From Streptomyces tateyamensis (GTDB lineage: Bacteria; Actinomycetota; Actinomycetes; Streptomycetales; Streptomycetaceae), in assembly GCF_003205575.1 (NCBI RefSeq), contig NZ_PYBW01000014.1, forward strand, positions 5,513-69,512: 64,000 bases of DNA. Reading direction: 5' to 3'. Shown here in pieces: positions 1 to 8,778 of the stretch; within the stretch, counting starts at the first letter, position 1; every line of letters begins with the position of its first letter. The position numbers and the translations under genes were made by a program. Under the pieces are notes generated by a model. It was not told the origin of the DNA and ran no database searches. It saw only the letters and a program-made list of their open reading frames with translations.

Positions 1-25
1 GTGGCAGCCCCGCACGCACGCTTGG

Positions 26-3000
26 TCAGCCAGCGTGGACCCGTGTCCAGCAAGCTCGCAGAACGGGCTCAAGGCGGTGCCTGCCCGCGCCGTCCACATC
101 GAAGACCTGGAGGGCACGTAGGATGCGGAGGGCATCGGCCGCGTCCAACTGACCGTCGTCCGTGTCGGCCTCGATCGCCTCCCGGAGGTCGTCGCCGACC
201 ATGCCCTCGTCCGTCATGAACACCAGCACTGCCCGATAGGCGGACCACTGCGGTGTCTGCGGGACCAGACCGGTCTGCCCGAGGAATTCGCGCGCACCCT
301 CGGCGTCCTGGAGACCGGCCACGGCCTGCTGCAGCGCCCTGTCTCCGTTCCGCCCCTCGGCCAGGGCGGCCGAGAGCCGGTCGACCAGCAGAGGCCAGCC
401 GCCGGTGGACTCGCGGAGCCGTTCCAACTGCACCTCGGAGGTGAACGCCTCCTTGTCCTGGGCCCAGGCGCGCAGACCGTCCGGCGTGAAGCGGCGCAGG
501 GGAAGCGCTTCGATCTCGACGCCCTCCTCCTCGGCGCCGAGGGCGAGCGACCACAGGGGCAGCTGCTCGGGGCCCGCGATGACGACCGCCGAGCGAGTGA
601 TCCCGGAGGCGATCGGGATGCGCCGGACCGCGCCCTCCATCGTGCCCCGGCAGGCTTCCTCGCCGGGCGACTTCACCGTGAGGTCCGATACGACGACCCG
701 CCGCTGGCCGGGCTTGCCCCCGATGAGCTCGCGGTCGAACTCGGAGCGCTTCGAGATCTGCGGCATCTCCCAGCCGGTGGTCTCGGCCACCTCCCGCAGG
801 GCGGCGCTGACCCGGTCGATCCCCGTGGCAACCGTGCCGATGATCAACCGGGCCTGGTTGCCGTGGCCCGGCAGTACATCCGCGATCTGGTCAGCGGTGA
901 GAGGGGAGTGCGAGTGTACGTGGCGTGAACGGTACCGGGCCTCGAACTTGCTGAAGTGCTCCGCCACCTTGCGGTTCGAGGCCTCCTCCAGCTCCGCTTC
1001 CACCCTCTCCAGGTTGCCGATCATGCTGAGAGCGTTGGCGCTGCGCAGGTGCCAGCCGCGGTGGTCGGGATCGGGCGCGAGCACGCCCAGGCCCTCCATC
1101 TCGGAGAGGTAGGCGCGGAACTGGTCCGTGTCCAGACTCTCGAAGCCCTCCGGCCACCAGTAGGTGCACTCCTCCCGCAGCTGCACATGGCTCAGCCGGG
1201 CGTCCAGGCCGTTGTAGTGTGCGTGGTGGGCGACCACGTTCGCGATGACGTTGTACCGGGAGTCGAGCCGCAGCGTGTCATGGAAGGCCTCCGTGATGCT
1301 CGCCCTGAGAGCCTTGTCCGACTGGACCGTCTCCACATCGGCACGCGTGATGGTGTACGGCGGACCGGACTCCGAACCGCTCCGCTTGGAGTGCATGGTC
1401 TGAACCAGCCGTTGCCCGAACATCTGGAGCAGGAACGGCTGGTACGAGCAGTGGCCGAGGATTCGGTGCACCAGCGCGGGCTCCTCGAACTCGTAGCCGA
1501 GCACGGCCAGTGGCCCGATGAGCAGGCTTACCGCGTCCTGAGGGCGGAGGGGCCCGATGACTGTGGGGCGCTGGGCGAGGTGGCTGAACGGGCTGTTCAC
1601 CGCGATCTTTGCGTAGCGCTGCACCGAGTGCAGGCCCGCGAACACGACCTTGACCCGGTCCTCCGTCTCGGCGCCCAGATCGCGCAGCCGGCGGGTCTCG
1701 GTGAATTGAGGGGAGTCGGACTCGAAGAAGCCGTCCGCCTCATCGAGCATGATCAGCAACCCGCGCTTGGAGTCCTCGCGCAGCCATGCCTTGATCCCGT
1801 CCAACACCTGCTGGTAGGTAAGCACGGAGTCGGCCTTCACCCTCCGCTGCAGCGTAAGCGCGTCACGTTCCAGCAGGCGCCTGCCGATCCGGTTCCAGAC
1901 GGTGGAGGACGGCGCGTTGGTGCCGGTGAACGTAGAGTCCAGCGACAGCAGCAGGCTGATACGCGAGTCCGGGATCTGCGCTTCGAACCTCCGTCCGGCC
2001 GCCTTCAGCAAGGCCGACTTGCCGAGCCCGCGGCCACCGAACACCACCTGGTCCCCGGTCGCGCTCTGCACGGAGTCGAGCTCCTTACGGCGGCCGAAGA
2101 ACATCTCCTCGGACACGGGGGCCCGCTTGCCCATCACGTAGGGGTTGACCGCGGAGAAGGGCAACAGGACGCGCATCGCGGAGTCCAGACGCTGATTGCC
2201 GCACGCGGCCAAATGGGCGAGCGCAGCGTCGTCCAGGACGACGATGGCGCGCCTGTCACCGGCGCTCAACGCGGCGAGGGCCTGGCGGTCTCGCACCGAC
2301 ATCGTGCCGAAGTACGCGACGAGCAGGCTATCGTCGTTCGGGTCCTGCTGAATCCAGGACATCAGGGTCTCTGCCGAGGGCCGGTCCCACACCAGCATCA
2401 CCCGGAGCGCGCCCCGCAGTCCCGATCCGAACGCGGGGACCAGGGCCGAGCCGGTGTACTCGACGGCGGGCACGTCAAGGAAGCGGTAGCTGCCCGAACG
2501 CGGCTTGTCGACCCGCTGCGGGCCCTTCTTGCTGCTATAACCGATCAGGCGCAGAGCGGGCATCAGCAACTCGCTCTCGCGGACCCCCTGAGTACGGAAG
2601 CTTCCCTTCCGGGCAGCCAGCTCGGCCCATCCGGTCAGACCGTGCGCGGTCTGCTCCGCGATCTCGGACGACAAGGCGGAGTAGTCGAGTGCGGCCAGGT
2701 CCTGGAAGCGCTCGCGCCGCCGCACGGCGTCGATGAGCTGGTTGGAGATCCCCATTCCGGGCAGCGCGTCCGGGACCTGCGGGAAGAAGGCGGCCAGGCT
2801 CCGGTCTGTCGCGTGGGCGTCCGGAATTCTCTCGCCGTTCGCCAGGTGCGAGATGAGTTCATCCGCAGTGAGCAGATCACCCGCGCCGACGAGCTGCTCC
2901 ACGCGCTTCCGGTCCTCGACATCGAGCCCGTCGATCTCGCCGAGCCGAGTCCGCAGAGCGGCAGCGTGGACGGCATGCGCCCGATTGAGTTCCTCGGAGA

Positions 3001-6000
3001 GGGCATCCAGTCGACGGCGCACGTCGGCGAGGTCGCCGTCGGGAGCGGGTACCGCGTCCTGGATCCGGCGCTCGAAGGCGCGCTCCTTCTCCTCGGTGAG
3101 GGCACCGTCGACGCGGGCACGCCGCAAGGTCTCCTCAAGCCGCTGGCGGGTGTCGCGCAGCTCGTTCGCAACTCGCTTGCCGGAGTCAAGGACGAGCGAT
3201 TGCAGTCTCTCCGCGGTCTCCGGAGGGGCCGTGCGATCCCCGAGTCCTGGCAGCTGCCGGTTGGCCCAGAGATCGAGGAGCGTCTGCGCCGTGGCGAAGT
3301 GCTCGTTCGACACCTGAACATGCACGGCCTCCTCCCAGGAGCGGCCACCCGCGCGCAGCAACTCGGCGGCGGGTACCTGCGGTGACCGGACCTCCCCCGT
3401 GGTGGCGTCGACGACGGCCCCAGGAACCTTCAGGAGTTCCCCGTGCAGGGCGAGCTCGGTGGTCAGTTCGATGTCGTCGAGCCGAGCCTCGCCGGAGAGC
3501 AGGGCGAATGTCCGGGCCAGCGAGGTCGCCGTGGCCCGCATGGCGGCGGCGGTGAGTACATCAGCCGTGACCGCCTGTTCGCGCACCTCGCGAACGACGT
3601 CCTCGCTCAGGCGGAGGACCACGGCGCGCATCTCCCGCACCTGGTCGGCGCTCCAGTCCGTTTCGCGCGCGCCCAGCTCCTGGGCCTGCCGGATCCACCT
3701 GTCGACCAGCGCGAGCCGGTCCGCCGTGTGGCGCAGCAGGTCCTGGCGGGCCGGACCCTCAAGGCGGCTGCGGGCTCCCGGCGTCATCAACTGCCGGTCG
3801 ATCTTGTCGAGTTTGGACTGGATGGTCGCCGAATCGCGGAGCTCGCGCACCTCGCGGGAGAGCGCTTCGAGGCCACTCCTGTCGTCCTCCACCGCGTGCC
3901 GCAACAACGAGCCGATGAGCCCCTTCTCGGGGTCCCACCACTGGCGGACGATCCTGTGGGCCCGGGGGAAGCGGATGCTGGGTACCTGGTCGAGCCCCTG
4001 CTTGCAGTCCTCCCGTGCATCCTCCAGCGCCCGTTCGAGCTCGGCCGTGTCACGGGCAAGGGCAAGTGGCGGGGAGTGCACGAGAAGGGACTTGAGCGCG
4101 CGCTGGGCCACCTCGTCCGAGACCTGGGCCAGGCTGAGGGGCAGCCCGGCTGCGCCGCGGCTGAGCGAGGCGCCGACCTCGGTGTCGCCCGTTACCAGGA
4201 CCGTACGCAGCAGCGCAGCGGTCGCCAGAGCGGCGTCGGACCGACTGGCCGCCAGCTCCTCGAAGTCCGGGCGCGCGAGCAGCGTTCGAATGCGGCTGAC
4301 GCTCTCGCTGCTCGCCGAGCGCACCGCATCGGCACAGGCGGCGAGCTGCAAGGCCGTGATGCGATGCGGCGGTTCGCCGAGACTGGCCGCGAGCGAGGCG
4401 GCCAGGCCGTAACGCTCGGCGGCGATGAGCTTGGCCAGAGAGGTGTCGGACTCGGTGAGCTCGTTCGCGGCTCGCTGCCCGGTGGGCTTAGCGGTGGGTG
4501 CGGTGCGAGAAGAGACGCCGACAGCGGAGACGGGCTCCGGCGCCCGCCCTACGAGGGCGGGCCGCTCCGACGCCCGCCCCGCAGCGGGCTCTCCCGCCAT
4601 CACCGGGACGATCGGGGCGGTCACGGCCGCGGTGTGATCCACCATCCGGGGCTCGGGGATCGCGGTACGGACAGGACTCGCCGCCGCCTCGTCCGGTGCG
4701 CTGGCCCGGTGCCCGCTGCCTTCGCGGCCACCGGCGGCCCGCTTCGCAGTACCGCCGGCGGGGTGGTGAGACCGGGCAGGATCGTTGTCCTCGGGCTCCG
4801 CCGCGTGAGCTGCGGGGGCAGGTCCGGACAGCACGGATCCCACCTGCTCCGTGACGGTCTCGGCGCCCTCCTCGCCGACGGGGCGCAGCAGAAGCTCCGC
4901 ATAGCGCCCAGCCGGATACGCCAACCACCGGCTCCGCACCGCCGCGGGGAGCAGAGCGAGGATGTCAGCGGGGCCGTGCCCGTCCAGGTGCAGTTCCACC
5001 ATGGTCAGCAGCGCATCGAAGGCCTCGGCGTCCTCCTGGTCCACGGCATCCCACTCAGGGGCATCGGCAATGGACCGTGCTCGCTCCCGGGCGGTTGCAA
5101 GATCCTGGACGAGTAGCGGGTTGTCCTGGCGGCACGCCAACCGTGCCACTTGGGTGAGCCGTTCCCGCAGGGGGGCGAGAGACAGCCGGCCCAACGCCGT
5201 CTCGGTCTCCTGCCTGAGGTGGACAAGGTCGGCCGTGACCGGGACCACCCCGTGCGCCCGGAGTCCGTCCGTCGCGGCATCGAAGGCCTCAGCCACGCTG
5301 AACAGCATCGCCAGATCTGCGTCGGCCGGTCGGGCCTGGGCGGCGATGGCCTCGGCGGTGCGGCGGGCCGGCTCAGCCGCGGACTCCAGCGTCTCCGCGA
5401 CCCGCCGCAATGCGGCCTTCAGCTGGTCGGCGTCGGGTGACACCTCGGATGTGGAGACCGATCCACCGTCATCGGCGCGCCCGGACTCGTCCTCCTCGAG
5501 CAAGGTGTCGGCCTCGTTCGCCATCTCTTCGCCCTCTTCCTCTTCGTCGTCCTGATCCGGAGCCAGTTCCACCACCCGTTGCGCGGCCTCCAGCACCTCC
5601 TGGATCGGGATCCCCGTGTCCGTCATCCAGGGCTGCAGCAGGGCCCACTCCCACAGCTGGGCGTGGTCGACACTCACCCCGAGCTGTGACCAGGCGGTCA
5701 GCCGCAGGAGGGCAGGGCTCCATCGATGCGTGAGTGGACCCGACGACTCGTCCAACACCCCCCGCCCGTACTCGAATCCGGCCAAGGCCAAGTCGTAGAA
5801 CACGGGCTGGGTCAGCTGATGGGCTGCTTGGTGGGCCCGTGCCGACTCGGGATCCCGCTGAATGCGCGTCAGTACATCTTTGCAGAGCGCCCGGTTGACC
5901 CGGGTTCCGTCGATGGGAATGCGGAGCGTATTCAGCAGATAGCGTCGCCGTTGCACAGGTGTGGAGTTGAGCGAGTGCTCCACGTCCGCCTCAGTGAGCC

Positions 6001-6187
6001 TCAGCACCGCGGCGGCCAGCGGAGTGGGATCCGCCGCAAGGGTGCCGGTGAGGGCAGCGGATAGCGCTTCAAGGGCTGAGAGGCGCTCAGGCGGCACGTT
6101 CTTCTGCCGCCTGGATTCCGGGTCGACAGGGTAGGGCGTACCGCTCTCCTCGCCGGGGAGAGAGCGGGGGCGAGGGGACGGACTCAT
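26..6187 (-). CDS. Giant P-loop ATPase (AAA/STAND-like), last gene of defence-like operon
   Basis: A 2053-residue protein. The N-terminal two thirds is mostly helical and charged, with a strongly acidic low-complexity stretch near residues 215-245 and an Ala/Pro-rich linker near 480-620. A nucleotide-binding module starts near residue 1360: an FFGRRKEL motif, a Walker A GGRGLGKS near 1384 and a Walker B LLIMLDEAD near 1482. Helical and winged-helix-like sequence follows, as in Orc1/Cdc6-type or STAND ATPases. The ATG start is supported by a GGAGG ribosome site 6 nt upstream. The gene begins 59 nt after the 843-residue protein gene on the same strand, so they are probably co-transcribed. The fold class is clear; the biological role is inference. 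Large P-loop ATPases of this kind often act as sensors or regulators in phage defence, and the long coiled N-terminus would suit a scaffold or recognition part. Confidence 0.75.
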   Translation of the reverse strand: MSPSPRPRSLPGEESGTPYPVDPESRRQKNVPPERLSALEALSAALTGTLAADPTPLAAAVLRLTEADVEHSLNSTPVQRRRYLLNTLRIPIDGTRVNRALCKDVLTRIQRDPESARAHQAAHQLTQPVFYDLALAGFEYGRGVLDESSGPLTHRWSPALLRLTAWSQLGVSVDHAQLWEWALLQPWMTDTGIPIQEVLEAAQRVVELAPDQDDEEEEGEEMANEADTLLEEDESGRADDGGSVSTSEVSPDADQLKAALRRVAETLESAAEPARRTAEAIAAQARPADADLAMLFSVAEAFDAATDGLRAHGVVPVTADLVHLRQETETALGRLSLAPLRERLTQVARLACRQDNPLLVQDLATARERARSIADAPEWDAVDQEDAEAFDALLTMVELHLDGHGPADILALLPAAVRSRWLAYPAGRYAELLLRPVGEEGAETVTEQVGSVLSGPAPAAHAAEPEDNDPARSHHPAGGTAKRAAGGREGSGHRASAPDEAAASPVRTAIPEPRMVDHTAAVTAPIVPVMAGEPAAGRASERPALVGRAPEPVSAVGVSSRTAPTAKPTGQRAANELTESDTSLAKLIAAERYGLAASLAASLGEPPHRITALQLAACADAVRSASSESVSRIRTLLARPDFEELAASRSDAALATAALLRTVLVTGDTEVGASLSRGAAGLPLSLAQVSDEVAQRALKSLLVHSPPLALARDTAELERALEDAREDCKQGLDQVPSIRFPRAHRIVRQWWDPEKGLIGSLLRHAVEDDRSGLEALSREVRELRDSATIQSKLDKIDRQLMTPGARSRLEGPARQDLLRHTADRLALVDRWIRQAQELGARETDWSADQVREMRAVVLRLSEDVVREVREQAVTADVLTAAAMRATATSLARTFALLSGEARLDDIELTTELALHGELLKVPGAVVDATTGEVRSPQVPAAELLRAGGRSWEEAVHVQVSNEHFATAQTLLDLWANRQLPGLGDRTAPPETAERLQSLVLDSGKRVANELRDTRQRLEETLRRARVDGALTEEKERAFERRIQDAVPAPDGDLADVRRRLDALSEELNRAHAVHAAALRTRLGEIDGLDVEDRKRVEQLVGAGDLLTADELISHLANGERIPDAHATDRSLAAFFPQVPDALPGMGISNQLIDAVRRRERFQDLAALDYSALSSEIAEQTAHGLTGWAELAARKGSFRTQGVRESELLMPALRLIGYSSKKGPQRVDKPRSGSYRFLDVPAVEYTGSALVPAFGSGLRGALRVMLVWDRPSAETLMSWIQQDPNDDSLLVAYFGTMSVRDRQALAALSAGDRRAIVVLDDAALAHLAACGNQRLDSAMRVLLPFSAVNPYVMGKRAPVSEEMFFGRRKELDSVQSATGDQVVFGGRGLGKSALLKAAGRRFEAQIPDSRISLLLSLDSTFTGTNAPSSTVWNRIGRRLLERDALTLQRRVKADSVLTYQQVLDGIKAWLREDSKRGLLIMLDEADGFFESDSPQFTETRRLRDLGAETEDRVKVVFAGLHSVQRYAKIAVNSPFSHLAQRPTVIGPLRPQDAVSLLIGPLAVLGYEFEEPALVHRILGHCSYQPFLLQMFGQRLVQTMHSKRSGSESGPPYTITRADVETVQSDKALRASITEAFHDTLRLDSRYNVIANVVAHHAHYNGLDARLSHVQLREECTYWWPEGFESLDTDQFRAYLSEMEGLGVLAPDPDHRGWHLRSANALSMIGNLERVEAELEEASNRKVAEHFSKFEARYRSRHVHSHSPLTADQIADVLPGHGNQARLIIGTVATGIDRVSAALREVAETTGWEMPQISKRSEFDRELIGGKPGQRRVVVSDLTVKSPGEEACRGTMEGAVRRIPIASGITRSAVVIAGPEQLPLWSLALGAEEEGVEIEALPLRRFTPDGLRAWAQDKEAFTSEVQLERLRESTGGWPLLVDRLSAALAEGRNGDRALQQAVAGLQDAEGAREFLGQTGLVPQTPQWSAYRAVLVFMTDEGMVGDDLREAIEADTDDGQLDAADALRILRALQVFDVDGAGRHRLEPVLRACWTRVHAG

Positions 6188-6246
6188 TCAGCCTCCAGGG
6201 GAAGACCACTCGATGACACGAAGAGGGAGCGGTCAGGACAGGACGA

Positions 6247-8778
6247 TTAGTGGCCGCGCTTGTGTGGGCGCACGTAGGTGTATCCGGGCGGCAACTCGGC
6301 GGGACCGCTCAGCCGGAACCTGCGATGGTCAGCGCGGTAGAGCGCGCGTTGCTCATCGGTCGCCTCGTGCCCGAGATGGCCGATGCGGCGAAGGAAACCT
6401 GCCACTCCGTGCTCAAGCACCTTCGGGCCGAACGGAGCCGGCTCGCGAGGGCTGGTGCTACCGCCGGGACGCCTCACGTCGACGCGATGCGGCCGGTAGC
6501 AGACAAGGTCCACGAGCGGCTCGCCGGATTGGGGCGGATGATGCGTGGCACCGTCCGTGCCCCGGCTACCCCGCCCGAGCGTCAGGCGCTCATCGGCGAG
6601 CAGCCCGGCGAGGGCGGCCTCGATGCGAGCGGCCTCGATGCGGGCGCCACCCATGACAGCGTCCACGGCATCCGGCACGTCAGTCCGAGCGAGAACTGCC
6701 TGGCCGAACCGGTCGAGCAGGCCGAGACGGCGAACCGCAACCAGTAGCAGTTGACGGGGAGACAGCCCCTCGACGCATTCAGCCGCCGTACGCGCCGCGG
6801 CCGAGCCGTCCCGGGTGAGCACCTGGGGATCGTAGCGATGGGAGATCAGGTCTCCGTCAATGGTCACCGGGTGCTGCAACAGAGCCGTGCGCGCATGGAT
6901 CACGCTGCTGCCGCGCTGCCAGGTGAACGACAGCCAGATACCGGGGAAGAAGTCCAACGGCCACGGGATGCCGTCGAGTTGAGAGCCATGCTCGCCCACT
7001 ATGAGACGCGCGTCGTGACAGGATTCTTCCGGCGGCAGTGGCTGTCCGGCGTGGTGGAGCACGACCCGCACCCGGCCCAGCGCCGCGCCTCCGGACGCGA
7101 GCTGGCGGGCGACATGCTCGGGCAGCGGCAGAAATTCTCCCAGCACATGGCTGAGGCGCAGCGGCTGGGCCCACTCGGTCTGGCTGTCGTCCGCAGAGAG
7201 CAGAACGGCGAAGCCGAGCTCGCTGTCGTGGGGCCACCGCGGTGCGGGCTCCGGCTCCTTGGCGGCCGCGTCCGCCTCCACGGCCTGGGGAGCGTCTGGC
7301 GGAGTGGGGTCGCCCGGGCACTCGTTCGGCAGCTGCGTGTTCCCTTCGGCCGCTGGTTCGGGGGCCACCGCAGAGCTGTCCGTGCTGCCGACCTCAGGAG
7401 CGGTGATGTCCGCGGACCGGGGTTGGCACTGCGGCTCCGGCTGTGACTCTGGCCCGGTCTGCGCCTGCACCGGGACCCGCGACCGGGGGACCTGGGGGGA
7501 TGGTTGCCGAGGGAAGCTCTCCCCCCAGCCCAGGCCCGCCGGTTCGTCCACGGCGGCGTTCGCGAGCGCCCTGCCCACGCGTCCCCCCACCGCGGCGAGC
7601 TCGGCGCGCCAGACACCACCTCCCTGCCAGCGGTCGTCCAGGCTCAACCGCACTCCTGAGGGGAGCAGGCCGGTCATCTCGTCGTGCTCCCGACGCGCGT
7701 AGTCGGACAGCACGGAGTTAGCGTGGCAGACGGCAAGCGGATAGTCGGTGCCCCACAACCTCTCCCGCCACTCCGGTTGCGCCCGCAGCACGACACCTAG
7801 CGCGGTGTACGCCGGCCGGGGCATAGCGCTGCCGACACGGCGCCGCTCGCGCGGAATCCCATGCCTCGCCGTAGACTCGGCGAGCCGGACAAGATCGTCA
7901 CGGCCCAACGACCCCGAGTCCGCGAGCCTCCGCGCCATCGAGGCCCGGGTGAAGGCGTACTCCCCCCACGTCCGTGCCTCGTCCAGGGCGGCCAGCGCCT
8001 GCCGCACCGTGCTCATCAGCCCTCTGACCGCCGCCAGCAACTCCCCGTCACCGCTGCCCGGTTCGAGGAGAAGGGGCAGCGCCACCGGTGCCAGGGCACT
8101 GGTGAGCTGCGCTCGGCCGCGCGCGACGAGGTAATGCGCGTAGTAGTCGGCATCACTGAGGTCGGCGTCAGCGCGGGCGTATCTGGAGTCGACCACCAGG
8201 TGTCCGAACGCGTCGGTGCGGTCCTGACGGCGCAGGCGCTGAAGCCGCTCCGCCTTCGGCGCCAGTCCCTGTCCGAAGGCCGTGCTGTCGAAGACCAGCC
8301 GTTCGCGCAGAGCGGGCGCCTCGTCCGGTGCGAGGAGCCCGGGCCCCCGTGCGCCCGAGGGCGCCCCGGAGAGCCAGTAGGGCGTCTCTCCGTACAAGCC
8401 GATTCCGGTGTGTGCCCCTTCCTTGTAGACGACCTCAGCGGGCAGCAGGTCCCCACCCGTACGGATATTGATCATCGCGCCGACCGGCAGGGCCTCGACC
8501 TCGTCGCCGAGCGCGACCGAAGGAAAGTCCCCTATGTCCAGTGGGCCTCCGACATACCCGCCGGCCTCGATGTCGTACCCGAAGTACACGGCGTTGAATG
8601 CCACGGACGTGTGCACGGGCGCGGCTCGGTGCGCGACGACGGCACCCAGGTAGGCCAACAGCCGCCCGCGCGCCACCGAGTCGCAGGCGTCCAGGCCGGC
8701 GAGCATGTCCGGCGTGACCAGCGGGTCGTCGTCGTACGGTCGCCACACGCGGCCAGGGGCGATGGGTGATGCGGTCAT
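6247..8778 (-). CDS. Unrecognised 843-residue protein, defence-like operon
   Basis: I do not recognise this protein. The start at 8778 is well supported: a GGAGGAGA ribosome site lies just upstream, and the ATG shares one base with the stop of the helicase gene (TGATG), so translation is coupled. An in-frame start at 8841 would overlap the helicase gene by 64 nt and is less likely. Visible parts are a globular N-terminal half (residues 1-430), a Pro/Glu/Ala-rich linker around 430-530, and a second globular part with several conserved-looking Trp residues (WPLDFFPGIWLSFTWQRG). The C-terminal tail has a PPGYTYVRPHKRGH motif. There is no Walker motif, signal peptide or membrane segment. Its place between a tandem helicase and a giant ATPase implies that it works with them, perhaps as a DNA-recognition or structural subunit. 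That is inference only. Confidence 0.7.
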   Translation of the reverse strand: MTASPIAPGRVWRPYDDDPLVTPDMLAGLDACDSVARGRLLAYLGAVVAHRAAPVHTSVAFNAVYFGYDIEAGGYVGGPLDIGDFPSVALGDEVEALPVGAMINIRTGGDLLPAEVVYKEGAHTGIGLYGETPYWLSGAPSGARGPGLLAPDEAPALRERLVFDSTAFGQGLAPKAERLQRLRRQDRTDAFGHLVVDSRYARADADLSDADYYAHYLVARGRAQLTSALAPVALPLLLEPGSGDGELLAAVRGLMSTVRQALAALDEARTWGEYAFTRASMARRLADSGSLGRDDLVRLAESTARHGIPRERRRVGSAMPRPAYTALGVVLRAQPEWRERLWGTDYPLAVCHANSVLSDYARREHDEMTGLLPSGVRLSLDDRWQGGGVWRAELAAVGGRVGRALANAAVDEPAGLGWGESFPRQPSPQVPRSRVPVQAQTGPESQPEPQCQPRSADITAPEVGSTDSSAVAPEPAAEGNTQLPNECPGDPTPPDAPQAVEADAAAKEPEPAPRWPHDSELGFAVLLSADDSQTEWAQPLRLSHVLGEFLPLPEHVARQLASGGAALGRVRVVLHHAGQPLPPEESCHDARLIVGEHGSQLDGIPWPLDFFPGIWLSFTWQRGSSVIHARTALLQHPVTIDGDLISHRYDPQVLTRDGSAAARTAAECVEGLSPRQLLLVAVRRLGLLDRFGQAVLARTDVPDAVDAVMGGARIEAARIEAALAGLLADERLTLGRGSRGTDGATHHPPQSGEPLVDLVCYRPHRVDVRRPGGSTSPREPAPFGPKVLEHGVAGFLRRIGHLGHEATDEQRALYRADHRRFRLSGPAELPPGYTYVRPHKRGH

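Noticed and set aside
956..3385. Long forward open frame (809 codons) opposite the giant ATPase gene
   Set aside because: It lies wholly antisense to the 2053-residue protein, and its composition is the usual mirror of high-GC coding sequence, with no recognisable domain.
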